NCBI GenBank assembly: GCA_946122785.1
Contig: CAMGYJ010000006.1
Location: 2,108,001 to 2,172,000, forward strand
Direction: 5' to 3'
DNA length: 64,000 nucleotides
Origin: Linum tenue
Taxonomy: Eukaryota; Streptophyta; Magnoliopsida; Malpighiales; Linaceae
How positions within the stretch are numbered: position 1 is the stretch's first letter; the number at the start of each line of letters is the position of its first letter. This document shows, one piece after another, positions 1 through 11,619 of the stretch. The notes under the pieces are model-generated. The model did not search any database and was not told where the DNA came from. It saw only the letters and a list, made by a program, of their open reading frames with translations. Position numbers and translations under genes: made by a program.

Positions 1-465
1 CACTCTTTGTCGATTGGCGAACACATTTGAAATTCTCCGTGCTACTCTTTGAGTTACAGGTTGTATTTTGATCAGTTAGGGGTAGCTATAGCACATCCTT
101 TCCTTAGTAGGGTTTATCCCTATACATAATACCGATTCTGCCTTGTGATACTGATCAACGCATAGCAGGGTGCTAGCCAGAGCATGCATCAAAAGCTCTT
201 TCTCGAGATTCAGTATATGGTATATCCTGATCTATCTTCTGTTAGGTTCTTATTAGTAGGAGTAGGAAAAACGAGTACCATCTTCTCTTTCTTACTATCA
301 ATAGATCTTATTTGAAATATCTTTCTTATATAAGATAAAAGATAGAGATATGTTGAAAAAGCGGGAGTGAGTGCATCACGGGTGTGATGCATGAACGGAA
401 GGAGCGAGAGTGAGTGCAAGAAAGAAGAGGAGAGAAAACCACTCGACTGAAAGAAGAGGAGAGAT

Positions 466-577
466 ATGAGGCTTATTAGGCTATGAGGCTTAGGGCGTGT
501 ATGAGGCTTATTAGGCTATGAGGCTTAGGGCGTGTATGAGGCTTATTAGGCGGATATGAGGCTTAGGCTATGAGGTG
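466..577. repeat. 35-bp tandem repeat, about 2.5 copies plus degenerate tail
   Basis: Two identical 35-bp units begin at 466 and 501, starting ATGAGGCTTATTAGGC, followed by a partial third unit from 536 and a scrambled tail using the same ATGAGGCTTA words. Such short repeats are common in plant mitochondrial spacer DNA. Confidence 0.85.
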
Positions 578-2007
578 GGGGCTAAGAACAGAAATTAAAT
601 CATTCAAACTACCGGCACACGAGCACCAAAGATGGGGTAGGCCCCATAAGAAACCCCACCCCTCTCTGTCTTCGTTTGTAGAGTCATCTTCCCTCCCATA
701 CTTGAATAAGTACCTATAAAACCTTTAAGTAGAGTGAGTTTACGCAACTTCAACTTATCTTTCTGATTGACTGCTGTTTCCATGCTTGTTTTTGAGACCG
801 GGGCTGCTATTCTTATATTTGATATTCGAGTTACCCTGTGCGCTAGTTGACTATCCAATATTGGCCGACCGACGGATGGGCTCCCTTAAGGGCGGAGCTC
901 ACCAACTGGGTGGCGTGGAAGGGGGATATTTAGCTATGTGCGGGTAGAGCTGCTCCTGCTCAGTTGCCACTGGATATCCACATTTATCCCCGTCAGCTGC
1001 TGTTCATTCCTCCCCCCATCGGTTGAGTGTTTTCATTCCCCCGGGCATTAGATTGCTGCTTAGCGTGAAGTATAGGTTATGCGTTATGTGGCAGAATCAG
1101 AATTGTCGTATGTATAGTGAAATGGATGTTGACTCGAGTGGGCTGCCCCTAGTTGTTCTTTCTCTCCAACCAAACGCCCGCCACCGTGCACGCATAGTGC
1201 AGAAGTGGGTCACGGGCCTCTCCACTCCCTGTGTTCTTTCAACGTAGCAAGGAGGCCGGCTGAGAATGCCAAGTCGGTCATTCACACTCAGTCAGAGTCC
1301 AATTTCCTAGCGGAAGAAAGCCAAAAGGGAAGTTCTGCGTCCTCACCTTTCAATCGAGCAACTGCGTTTCTTCGTATTAGGCCTCCAACAGAGGTGTATT
1401 TCCTTTCAAAGTCAAAGAATTGAGGGAATTCTCTCTCTTTTTTTATACAAAAGGGGTTCACCAGGCGTACTAATTTCATTCGATAGAATGATGATAAATT
1501 TATCACTCACTAGGGGAAGCGCGGACGAGTGGAAGACTTGGGTGTACGTAGTTCAAAAGACTATCTGCTTAAAAAACAACTCTTCCTCTTTCACTTCTTC
1601 TTGTTTAGTTAGTTAAGTAGCTCTTTAAGTTCGATCATTGACAAGGTTCAAAGAAAGGGTGGGGCTATAAATGAATAGAAAGACAGATCCATCCATATAT
1701 GCTGATCTTATCAGCCCTTTTCTTATATATAGGATAGCACCATCTCTTCCTACTACGCGGTAATATTTTGAAGACTATGCTTTTGTCGGTACGGAAAGCT
1801 AGTCTTCTTACCCAGATTCAAGTGAGCCCAATAGTGCAGCGGATTCTGTAAGAGCAAGGATAGAAGGAATTGGATTTACATCCCGATGGGAAAGAAGGAA
1901 AAGACAGTCTTTTACTTCCCGAAGGCAAGGAACTTGCTTGCTGCTACCAAGCCTTATTTCTTAAAAAGCCAAAGGAAAGGAACGAAGTAGTGAGCCCGAA
2001 GGTTTAG

Positions 2008-2104
2008 AATATGTTCGACCGTAGGGAGAAGGTGCGAAGTTGCTCGACTGAAAGGAGAGGAGGGGAATATGTTCGACCGTAGGGAGAAGGTGCGAAGTTG
2101 CTCG
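2008..2104. repeat. 39-bp direct duplication
   Basis: The 39-bp sequence starting AATATGTTCGACCGTAGG occurs at 2008-2046 and again at 2066-2104, identical by eye, with a 19-bp purine-rich spacer. Confidence 0.9.
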
Positions 2105-2128
2105 CATTTGAATTAGAACAAGAAGGAG

Positions 2129-2212
2129 AGGAACGAATATACTCGAACTTTGTGAGAGGAACGAATATACTCGAACTTTGTGAGAGGAACGAATATACTC
2201 GAACTTTGTGAG
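2129..2212. repeat. 28-bp perfect tandem triplication
   Basis: Three identical 28-bp units, beginning AGGAACGAATATACTCGAAC, lie head to tail at 2129-2156, 2157-2184 and 2185-2212. Perfect identity implies recent slippage or recombination. Confidence 0.92.
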
Positions 2213-2544
2213 AGGAGTGAACCCTTTGACACCAAGAGAAAAAAGCTGGCGATGACTTGGTGAAGGGAATCTATGAGAGAAGGTTCTCGAACAGGGTTCC
2301 GCCCGAATAGAGCAGGGAGCCAACGAGTGAAGTAGAAGAGCGTAACGAGTCTAAGGGCGGGATCAAGCTTGAAAGGAATGGACGGGCGTAGGCAACATAG
2401 TGAACGCAGACCCCCTGCTTATAGATATGAGATCAACAATGACTTAAAAAAAAAGACAGATAGATGCCGAGATAAAGTGTTTTACTTCTTTATTGCGTTG
2501 CGAAGAAAGATCGAAGACGAAGAATTTCTGACGCAGTGCGGGCA

Positions 2545-2918
2545 CTGGATGGAAATGACAGAGAAGAGAACAACCCACCGGAAGGGCATACCTCAAGGAG
2601 CACCAAACTCCCCCGGCAAACATCTATCTGCACGAAGCCAACCTATGGATAGAAAGAAAAAAGAAAAAAAGATGCTTGGGGAGTGTGAGATACGCGGACG
2701 GGGAGTACACAGCCGAACAAACGCAGGGGCTTCCAGCAGTGATAGCTGAACTAACCAGACTCCCCAGATGGGCCGCCCAATACCTGGAGCTGACTTTTAA
2801 ATCGGAAATCAACGTCGGATCCCGGCTATCCGAAAAACGTAGACTGAAGCGGAGGATCACAAAATGCAACACAACAAGGGGCGAACCAAGCGCTTGCGCG
2901 AAGGTTTATCATATGTGA
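2545..2918 (+). pseudogene. Frameshifted reverse-transcriptase fragment (organellar or intron type)
   Basis: One frame gives RKGIPQGAP at about 2578-2606, matching the PQG motif of reverse transcriptases of the group II intron and organelle type. The matching continuation, ANIYLHEANLWIERKKK, is in a different frame, followed by VRYADGEY around 2690-2708 where the catalytic YADD box is expected. The second Asp is replaced by Gly, so the protein would be inactive even without the frameshifts. About 60 further residues continue to a stop at 2918. The fragment suits mitochondrial-type DNA. It is not recognisably matR, and the family assignment is tentative. Confidence 0.4.
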
Positions 2919-5793
2919 GCCCGAAGGGCGAAGGGCGAAGGAAGAAGCGAATCAATCAGCTTCTTTCCAGCAAACTAAGGTGTCCTTGAGCCTGGGCCAA
3001 CCTTCTTCCCCTATCTCTGTCCGAGATCTTCGATACCGACGTTCAATGCAGAATTGGGCATTTATCTTTAACAAACGCTTAGCACAAAAACATGAAGTAC
3101 CATTCATTATAGGGCACGATAACGTTGCTTAAAAAAAAGCCTTTCTTTTTGCTCATCCTAGTTCCCAGGGGATGATCTCGGATTGAAAGCCGCTCTGCAC
3201 ACTTACTCTCAATTTAATCCTTTTGATGATGAGCATACCGGTAGGGTCGAACTACCACAGGCTACGAGTTGGGTTGGAGTTTCAAGCTGGTAATTGCCAA
3301 CTCTCGTAGCGTAAGTTCCAGAGTGCGTTCTTTTTCGCCCACAACCGATCGAACATATAATAGCTCTCCGAGCCTTCCTTTTATGAGTCCTCAACATGAT
3401 CTTTCATACATACCCTCTCTTTCCGCTTCTCCTTCCTTACTGCATTTATGAGTATCCAAAATTTTCTCCTTGAAGCAAGTCTTCCCCGGTTGTCAAGTTA
3501 GTGAGTGCACTACATTGAGTAGGAATTGGAATAAGTTATCTTAGAATTAGAAAAGGTAACTGAATGCGTAACCGCTGCTTTCGTATCAGTTGTGAGTCTT
3601 GAGGAAGGAGGATAGATTCACTATGAAGGGGAATTGATTAGATGATGTGCAGCCATAAACCTCTGCTCTGGGCAACCATGCTTTTTGTTGTCGTGTCGGT
3701 CCTGGGGCAGGTTGTTTACACCTTGGAAAAGAAGCAATGCCGGTATCGAGGGGAGGTAACCTTCTTATTGCAGGTTTACACCCCTAAGTAACATAGCACT
3801 AAGGGGAGGGGAGTACGATATGAGACGAAGAGAGGTAACCCGAGAAGGGGTTTACACCTCAACCGGAGGAGGAGAAGGAGCGCTGGTCGCTGGTGGCTTT
3901 GAGTTTAATGAGCCAGGTGCAGTGGAATGAATCTCAGTAGACGAGCTCCCCCGCAAACGGGGACTGGCCAAGAGACCTCACAAACCGCATTGCATCTCCT
4001 TACTGAGGCAGTAGAATCTTTGTCAGTATGGTACGTCCCTCCTGTTCCACTGGAATAGAGACCTACCACTGCCCGGGCAAGAGACGACAACAAAGGAGCG
4101 AGCTCTGTTCGGAAGCACATGCGCATGACTGTTCGAATGTCAGGTGAATACTAGCACGTGTAACAAGTCTTCTTTTCAAGTGTATCAAACCTCTTTTCTC
4201 CTGTTGAATAGTACTCCTTTTATTTCAGAATGTATTGAAGGATGGGTTACTTACTACACTACGCTTGCCCACACTTGCTTTTACTTTTATATGTTTTATA
4301 TCATCTTATATGAAACTAAAGATCTAATAAGAAACCAAAGGGATAGGTCTTAGCAACGTAGTTTAATAAGATATAAAAGATGGATTTCACTCCCGCTTTA
4401 AAAGGGATGCTACCCCACTGACTTAATAGGGTTCTTAGTCGACTAGCCTTCGGTAGATGCGACGAATCTTTATTCTTAATCGATTAGTAATCCCTTTTCA
4501 TAAGACTTTACTTCTTCTCTAACTAAAGGGATGCTGCGCTTTCGACTGACTTTATTAATGATCTTTTCTTAACTTGAATAAAATAAAGAGAGACTGCAAA
4601 CTGGCATTAAGTGAAGGGGAATGCTAGGCGTGAGGATAATATCACTAGGATCAAGTTTGGTAGAGCCTTGCTTTCAAATTAGAACTCTCCCCCTCTCATT
4701 TCAGTCGAGCAACTTTGCACCTATCTCACTTCAACTTCGTCTTCATCTGGAACTGCCTCCGGTAATGCGTCAACATGTTCTTGTCAGGAGGAAATACGTC
4801 ATCTAGATCAGATTCATCTTCCTCAGCACATGATTCCCCGGAAAAGTCTTCCTATGAGGTTGGCGCGAAAGACCAGCCACAAGTATTTGATAAGGTACCA
4901 AAGCCTTGCCTATAAGATAAGGGTCTTCCGACGCGGTATATGAGAAATTCAAATTAGAATCACAAAATGAGATTCATCTACAAGGAAAAGCTTTTGTCAA
5001 CCTGATGATGAAGCTCAGTCGATGATCGAGCTCTTTCTGATCATGGAAAGAAAGGTCTAATTCTATAAAAGTAAGATATATCCAGGGCCGCGCGCCTCCG
5101 TCTAAGAACTAAGAATAAGAACCTTACCACTGAAATTACAACCTAACCTTGGAACAAGCTTGGCTTTGAGAAGGTTGCCTTTGCCTTTGCAAGAATAGAT
5201 TGGTCTAAGAGATCCTACATAACCGCTGCCAGGAGTTAGCACGAATCAACTAAGGGGACTTGCCTAAACTGGATTGAATCAATAGAATATTCAACATATG
5301 GCACTGCCTCAAAGGCCTTACCATACCACTTAGCTCAAGCCAGTCTAAGTGATTGGCTGAATACCGAGAATAGAGTCTCCTCTTGGGGTTTCTTATGACT
5401 ACTAAGGGGTGGGGTACTAGTAAAGCCAACTAGTCAAACCATTAGTAGACCCATAATATCCAGTAGAAGCAGTAGATTCAGTTGATCGAGATGAACCAGC
5501 ACCACAAATGGCGAAGTGAGCAGCACCCATAGCGTAAGATAAAGACCGATAAGCAAGCAGCAGGATAATCCACCAGTCGCAGATCCAGTGGAAAGAGCAC
5601 TAGGACCAGTAGCTAACATGCAAGTGATGTTTCGACAAATACCTCCTTCCACCGCCCTACCCCCTGTAGTCGTAGTACTCGGCTTGTCGCTACTTTGATT
5701 CAAAAGGTAACCTACTTTCTCCGGTTTCCGCAACCATGACCATTTGTCACTCCGATTACTTCATCCATAAACCTTTTTTTTATTATTTCAATA

Positions 5794-5853
5794 GCGGGAA
5801 GCTCTAAAAAAAGTAAAGGATAAGCTTGCATTCTAGAAGCGATAGCTTCCCGC
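5794..5853. repeat. Hairpin with 10-bp perfect stem
   Basis: GCGGGAAGCT at 5794-5803 is matched by its reverse complement AGCTTCCCGC at 5844-5853, leaving a 40-base loop. It could be an old transcript-end stem of the mitochondrial type; no function is shown by the sequence. Confidence 0.5.
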
Positions 5854-8800
5854 CTCCTTCATTCCTACTTCCCCCTTCGGCGATAAGTTCCCTTCCCTTT
5901 TTTTTAAATGCCTAATTCCTCAGAAAATGTAAAAAATGGACAGCCCGCTGTTTGGCTGACCCTCTTCTTCCCATTCGGGTTAGGTTGACCCAGAAGTAAA
6001 GAAATAAGGATTTGAATCACTGGAGAGTCGTCTGCAGTTCACACTTGAACAAAGACGACTTACTTTGGAAGCGGAACACGAACCGATTTCCGCTATTCTG
6101 GATTCATATTGAGCGTAGCGAAATCAAGGTTTATGATAAAGTCAGCGAAGTTTCTATGGTGTTCTACCTTTGCGTAGTCTCGGTCCACAATGGAAGGCTC
6201 CGCACCCGAGCCTCGTTAGACTCAGCGGAAGTGTAAGGTGTAAGTAAAGAGAATAGAAGAGATGAAGTCCGTCCCTTAGCCTAGTCTATATCTACAGCTG
6301 ACGCAACTCCGTACTGACGCTTCACTACTACTTAATTAATTAACGGCTAAGCGATTTCATAACCTGAGCTTTTCTTAACCATAGCCTCCCTTTCTTTCTA
6401 GTTCGGCTAAGTGACTTCGTAACCTTAACGTACTTTCTTTCTTACTTTAGCATAGGCCTTCGACACTTCAAACGGGAGATGACTAATCCCCTATTTTTTT
6501 TTTGAATTAGAAAAAACGGGGCCTTACTTATTCAGTTCAGGGGGGAGGAAAGACAAAGAAAGAGATCTGGGGACTTTATGATCGGAGAAAAGAAAGGAGC
6601 GCGATTGTTGTATTACTGGGTCGGTGGGGGAACCCATAAGAAGGGGGGACTCTATTCTATTATAGTACGGATGGCGACTTTTTTCCTGGAAGTTTCCACT
6701 GATCGTGTGAGTGAGTTTTGGGCAATCGCAGCAGCAATAGCTGGGTCAATCTACTCTCGCGGGCGGAGAATACAAAATCTTTTTTGGATCTGAACCTGCT
6801 ATCCTGTCGAAGAGAAGAGTGTTTTCTCTTAGGTTTCTTCCTCCCGCTCTCTACTGGATGGCTATTCGGGATACTTCCAGAGAAAGGAATCCCGAATAAG
6901 TCTATCCTTGTGCTTTCGCCAAAATTCGGGGCACTCACCATCCAATTCACCGAGACCTTTGTCCCCCCCTGAGCTTGTACTATTACTAATTATCAAGAGT
7001 TTGCCTTTTAGTCTTCCAGGAAATAGGTGAGACAACTCAAATGGATTGGTGGTTGAGTCCATTGACTTAACCCAACCGGTAGTTAAACCCAAGAGAGAGG
7101 CCTTTGCAGCATTTGGAAGAGGAAGGGAAATGATACTTTTGCTCTCGGAAGAGACATGGACAAGGGCTGCACCACAAGTAGGACTTGATTCAATCAATTG
7201 TAGCGGTATCAATACTCCATCCCATGGCCCTTCCTTCTACGGCCGATCTAGGGTTGACTGGACCTAGCATAGCAGTTCGATAAGGTAGATCATAGAGAGG
7301 TAAGCTCCGTTTTAACCAGCAAGATAACATAACAAGCGAGAGACCCCCATTAAAAAGGTTTGGCGATTACCCACCGTCATTTAAAGGGAAATGGTGCTAG
7401 TTTACAAAGCAATCTAATAGGGGAAACTTCTTATACGCCTGTTTGATATAAGGGCTTGTTTGCGACTAGCAGTAGCTGGCAACGGTCTTTGACACATCTA
7501 TTAGCTGAAGAGTAAGGCTGGTCTGTTTCCTCTCGTACCATGCTTGTTGAAAGCTCCTTGCCTGTAAACAGAATAATATAAGACATGATCAATAGCTCTT
7601 ACAGAAGGCAATGTTCATTGACGAGGAAGGCTTCCTTGAAACCACCTTTCCTTCGTTCACTCCTGACCTGACAGAAGCTATGAAACCATCCATAGGGTAG
7701 GGGTGACTAAGCCCGCGAATCGAATGGTTAAAAAGCCGATTCTGTATACTGACTGCATTGCTCCCTCTTGACAGCTTGCTTATGTTAGAGCTATTGTGTC
7801 ACTGTCCTTCTCTACTTTCTCTGCCGATACCGAACACGGTAACTAACCTCTTGACTAACGGCTTGTTTTGTTGACAGAGTGGCTCCGAGTGACAACTAAA
7901 CTTGTCAACTAGTAACGGAAAGAAGCTCTTAAACTATAGGGAAAGCTATTCTCCCTAAGTCGAATCGGTGGAATGCCCTGCTTCCGGCTAAGTATACAGA
8001 GTTGGGCCTACCGTTCGTTCAACCTTAACGGCCTCCATTCTGATCTCTCATTTCTCCTTTGTTTGCTTCCTTGTCTCGTCTGTCCTTCTCTGCCCTCAGC
8101 CTGTCTTTGAGCTCTATCCCGCCCTTCCTTTGGCTTACTAGCTAGAAGGCGAAGATTAGTATTACCGAAGAAGCTATTTATTCATTATTCATTAGGAAAT
8201 TTCTTTTGGCGCTGGCTTTTCAAAACCTATCCCCTGTAAACTCTGAACGAATGCTTAGTTAGCCGTGAACTCTTGTTGCTTGTAGGCAGGTAGCTCCATG
8301 TAAGGTTAGCTCGATAGCGAGTTCTTACTCTTTGATCTTAGGGGAAGAAAGCTGTGATTACTGGGGGTGAGGTTGACCTTCTTAAAGACCGATCCCCTTA
8401 GAGTTGGTAGCTTCTAGCAGCAGTGGGATCAGTGTGAGACTAGCTGCCAAGCCATCAGTGAGATAAGGGGGCTAGGAAATCAAATAAAAAATTTAGGAAG
8501 ATGAGGTTTACTCAGTATCCAAAGCCTTATTTCTGTGGCTTTAATAATAATAAAAGTGAAAGCGTGACGATCATTAAATAACTAAAGCAAGGTCTCATAT
8601 ATAGGAAGACTTGCCTCTTTTTTGTTATGGAACCAGCGATTTTTAGTTGAAATCCCAAAGGATTGGTCGAACTACAATAAGCAATAGTACGTAAGGGCTG
8701 ACTTGTTTCAACATTTTAAAGACTTAGATCTCTCATACCATAAGCAAAATATTTCCTTTGGTCGACTCCCAAGATCTGTCCTAAGGTGGGAAGCGATACA

Positions 8801-9018
8801 TCAATGAATGAAAAGAAAGAATGGAGCGACTTCTTCATAATTTAAAAATAAGAAGTGGGACCTACCCATATTTGGATGTGTGGTTGTCATAGGTCAGCCA
8901 AAGAGTTCATTTTTCTCTTTCACTGGCCTATAATATAATAATTATTTCCTTTGCTCTCAGATCGTTGTAACCTAGTGAAAACAAACAAGAGCAAAATGAT
9001 AGGAAATATAGAACAATC

Positions 9019-9435
9019 GTGATTCAAAGTCTAATGTGTTCAGAACCTGTCGAGCAAGAAGGGCAAAGTGCTAATATGGAACAAGGGAAGAGTTTTACTC
9101 TATTGATAGAAACTTATATTAAAAAGGAGGTAGAATTAAGTCTTTCCTTATCTAAGGAAGATGGATCTTCTCTAGTCTTTCTTATATGTGGTTGGTCCCG
9201 TCCATTAGTTCTTATATATGCCCTCAAGGATTTAAGAAAAGGCCCTTTCAAGCCATCTTTATGTCCCCCGGTCCGGTACAAGGGCTCAATTCAATATGAT
9301 ATAGGACAGGCCTTCTTTCCGCGCAGCGTATCTGTGAAAAGAATCGATTCTAGTAAGTCAACTGAGTTCAGTAGTGAAGCATTGGAAGCTCAAGTCAGGA
9401 AGTCAGGAAGCTTTACAGTGGCATCACAGGAATAA
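9019..9435 (+). CDS. Unrecognised 138-codon open frame near the right edge of the mitochondrial-like block
   Basis: An uninterrupted frame of 138 codons starts MIQSLMCSEPVEQEGQ and has no domain, signal peptide or obvious membrane segment I recognise. A short hydrophobic patch (SSLVFLICGW) sits near residue 53. It lies in the block judged to be mitochondrial-derived and could be one of the anonymous ORFs common in plant mitochondrial genomes. There is no promoter, splice signal or neighbouring partner to support expression, so it may well be a chance frame. Confidence 0.2.
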   Translation: MIQSLMCSEPVEQEGQSANMEQGKSFTLLIETYIKKEVELSLSLSKEDGSSLVFLICGWSRPLVLIYALKDLRKGPFKPSLCPPVRYKGSIQYDIGQAFFPRSVSVKRIDSSKSTEFSSEALEAQVRKSGSFTVASQE

Positions 9436-9512
9436 GAGAAGAGGGTGCTACAGAGAAAAGAGATATGGACAATGTATCCTGAACAGTATGGCTGTGCTTA
9501 GCGCCTACTGGG

Positions 9513-9960
9513 TGATTTTCAAGCAGCTCATGCACCGGCACATGCTACAGATGGTAGGCGGGCGTTGAGTACTTGGCAACCTCCTCCTGTTGGTACCTAT
9601 AAGATTAATTGTGATGCTGCCTGTTTTGTAGAAGGTGGATGTGGTTTGGGTGCTGTCATTCGCGATCATATGGGGAATATTTTGATGGGAGCTGTTCATC
9701 GTTTGTCCACTTCTTTTACCCCGGAGATAAGTGAAGCTATGGCGATGCGGCTGGGATTACAAGTGGCTTTACAGGCTGGTCTCCCTAAGGTGATTGTTGA
9801 ATCTGATTGTGTTAATGTAGTGCATGCATCACGGCATCAGCCACCACCGGATACGAATCTTTTACTTATTATTGGGGATATTCATGATTTGCAGACTCGT
9901 TTTGACCAGGTGGAATTTTTTTATGTGCCCCGCAGACTCGATAGTTGAAGGGATTTTGAC
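9513..9960 (+). pseudogene. LINE-type RNase H (RVT_3) domain fragment
   Basis: The frame reads through WQPPPVGTYKINCDAAC, then GLGAVIRDHMGN, EISEAMAMRLGL and VIVESDCVNVV. These are the ordered blocks of the RNase H domain of plant non-LTR retrotransposons and their domesticated relatives: the first catalytic Asp is in NCDAA, Glu in SEAMA, and Asp in ESD. The open frame starts upstream of the ATG at 9565, because coherent coding (FQAAHAPAHATDGRR) precedes it. It stops at 9948 just after VPRR, where such proteins normally continue to an alanine- and leucine-rich tail, so the fragment is truncated. No reverse transcriptase lies upstream; the fragment abuts mitochondrial-like DNA. Confidence 0.75.
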
Positions 9961-10286
9961 GACGTGCAGTTGTTCTATTGGGCGCATGTCTCCCTCGGTC
10001 TTCTTGATACACATCTTGTTCAAACTGAAGTGTCGCCAGCACAATATTGTATCCACATTCAAGCTTTTTAAATACTATTTTACGATGACTAGCAGCGACA
10101 ATTGCTTGTCCATACAAAGGGGCCTGGACATTCCCCAGACACTTTGTGGAGGATTGTCCAAAGCTGGGGCGAGAATGGTATAGGAGCTACTTTTTCATTA
10201 AGGCTCATACATAGTCTTTTTATGAGAGCGGCGCCCGCTTCGTTAGAGGTTGATCTGTTGGTGTTACCACACAATTCAACGTCGAC

Positions 10287-10811
10287 GTGGAATTATCCTC
10301 CGACGAGAAAGAGATCGCCCGCCTGCTATCCCTTCATCCCGTGAACTTGAGCTCCACAGCAGCCAAAACTCCCGTTTTGCACGAGTATTATGCTGATGGT
10401 GGGTGGCGCCTATTAACATGCTTGTTCCCCCGCTATCTTTGTGCGCCTATAACATCTTTATGCGCCTATCTTTATTCAACTGTCTCTAACATTGTTGTTT
10501 CCTTCGAGAACATGGGCTTGGACTATAAAGCACCTGTTACCCGCGGCCAAGCGTCTTCTCGCTCAAGGAAGAGTTCTTCGACAGGGGGTCACCAAAGCAA
10601 GGGGACAAAGGACAAGTATTCTTCCCTCGCGGCAAAAACCATGGCCGAACCGCATGCACCTGTGGCCATGGCAAATAAAAGCAGGGGGCTCTTAAGCCCC
10701 AAAAGAATCAAGCCAAAGAAGGTGTCGGGCGCCTCTACTGTGGAGGCTGTTAATGGGCCTCCTGTTACTCAACTTGACAATGAGGCAACCCCTTATCGAT
10801 TTGCCCTCTAA
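10287..10811 (+). other. Unrecognised 174-codon open frame, possible retroelement debris
   Basis: The frame is open for 174 codons and its second half is rich in Ser, Lys and Arg (for example SSRSRKSSSTGGHQSK). That is compatible with the basic tail of a LINE ORF1 or gag-like protein, but no zinc knuckle or other diagnostic motif is visible. It sits between a LINE RNase H fragment and a gypsy gag remnant, so transposon debris is the likeliest reading. I cannot name it, and expression as a gene is not supported. Confidence 0.2.
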
Positions 10812-10819
10812 TCCGGAGC

Positions 10820-11619
10820 TGGATATCAATGACGCACCCCTTTGCTACACGTGCACTCCTCAAAGCAAACTCCTAACACTGTGGTGCACATCCTTGACCA
10901 CCATGGCGACTGAAATCCATCGATTGTAGAACTCTCTGAGTGCCTCACCATCCCTTTGTTTTATATTGAACAAGGCGCCTATAGTCGAGGTTTGACGCTT
11001 CAGTCTTGCGAACTTAGACAAGAACAGCTCAGCAAATCGCTCGAAACAATCAATGAGCCCCTCCTCTATTTGATGGTACCGATCTAAGACTACACCTTAC
11101 ACAGTGTGGCGTCCGAGCTATTGCACAGCTGCATCTTCGTGAAGTAGCTGTTCAGATAATCTTTTGATTCGGTGATTCCATCGTAGCTCGGCAATGGTGG
11201 GATGGCTGTCCCCGCTGGTTCCACTAGAACGCTATGCGCTAGGGGTTGTCTGACACCAAAGCGCCTGGTCGGATGCTTAGGCGCCCACAAGTTGTTCTCT
11301 TCTGGGCTGGACATAGCAAGCTCGGTAGGCGGTCTCCACGTGTTAAGGCGCCTGGGGGTGTCATTTCTCCACTTGGCCCATCGTAATACGGATGCCCATA
11401 CTGACTGGATTCCGAGTCGTCCACCGCCTATCTCGCTTTCTCATCGTTGGTCTATATGTCCTCACTCTGTCCTTCCAACTCCCTTAGTAGCGTTGCTATG
11501 GCTTTGTCATTATCATCAATAATCCGAAATAATTGCTATGGCTTTTTGATAATGAGTCACTTTCCATGGCTGGCCGCCCATGGCTAGCTTCCCCTTATAC
11601 TTCCATGCTCAGTTCTTGT
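10820..11619 (-). pseudogene. Ty3/gypsy gag remnant, part distal to the CACTA insertion
   Basis: Reading the minus strand, 11314-11090 gives PPLPSYDGITESKDYLNSYF followed by TKMQLCNSSDATLCKV, the N-terminal part of a plant gypsy gag. After frameshifts, the next frame near 11050-10900 gives blocks resembling ERFAELFLSKFARLKR and LREFYNRW, the core of the retrotransposon gag domain. Several frame changes and stops show it is dead. The start of the same gag lies beyond the CACTA element, at 15067-15170, so the transposon split this gene after the gypsy element had inserted. Confidence 0.65.

Larger units (their letters stand above)
1..9440. other. Probable mitochondrial-derived DNA (NUMT-like block)
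   Basis: No spliced nuclear-type gene and no recognisable retrotransposon protein other than one reverse-transcriptase fragment is visible here. The texture is unlike the rest of the window: base composition is more balanced, there are many short purine or pyrimidine tracts of the kind common in plant mitochondrial intergenic DNA, short perfect tandem repeats (466-577, 2008-2104, 2129-2212), and only small open frames (for example 5434-5733 minus, hydrophobic; 6578-7267 plus; 9019-9435 plus) that I do not recognise. I saw no complete mitochondrial respiratory gene, rRNA or tRNA. The assignment rests on sequence texture, so it is moderate. The right border is placed just before LINE-like coding sequence begins near 9513. 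Apart from the entries listed separately, I see nothing further in this stretch. Confidence 0.5.
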
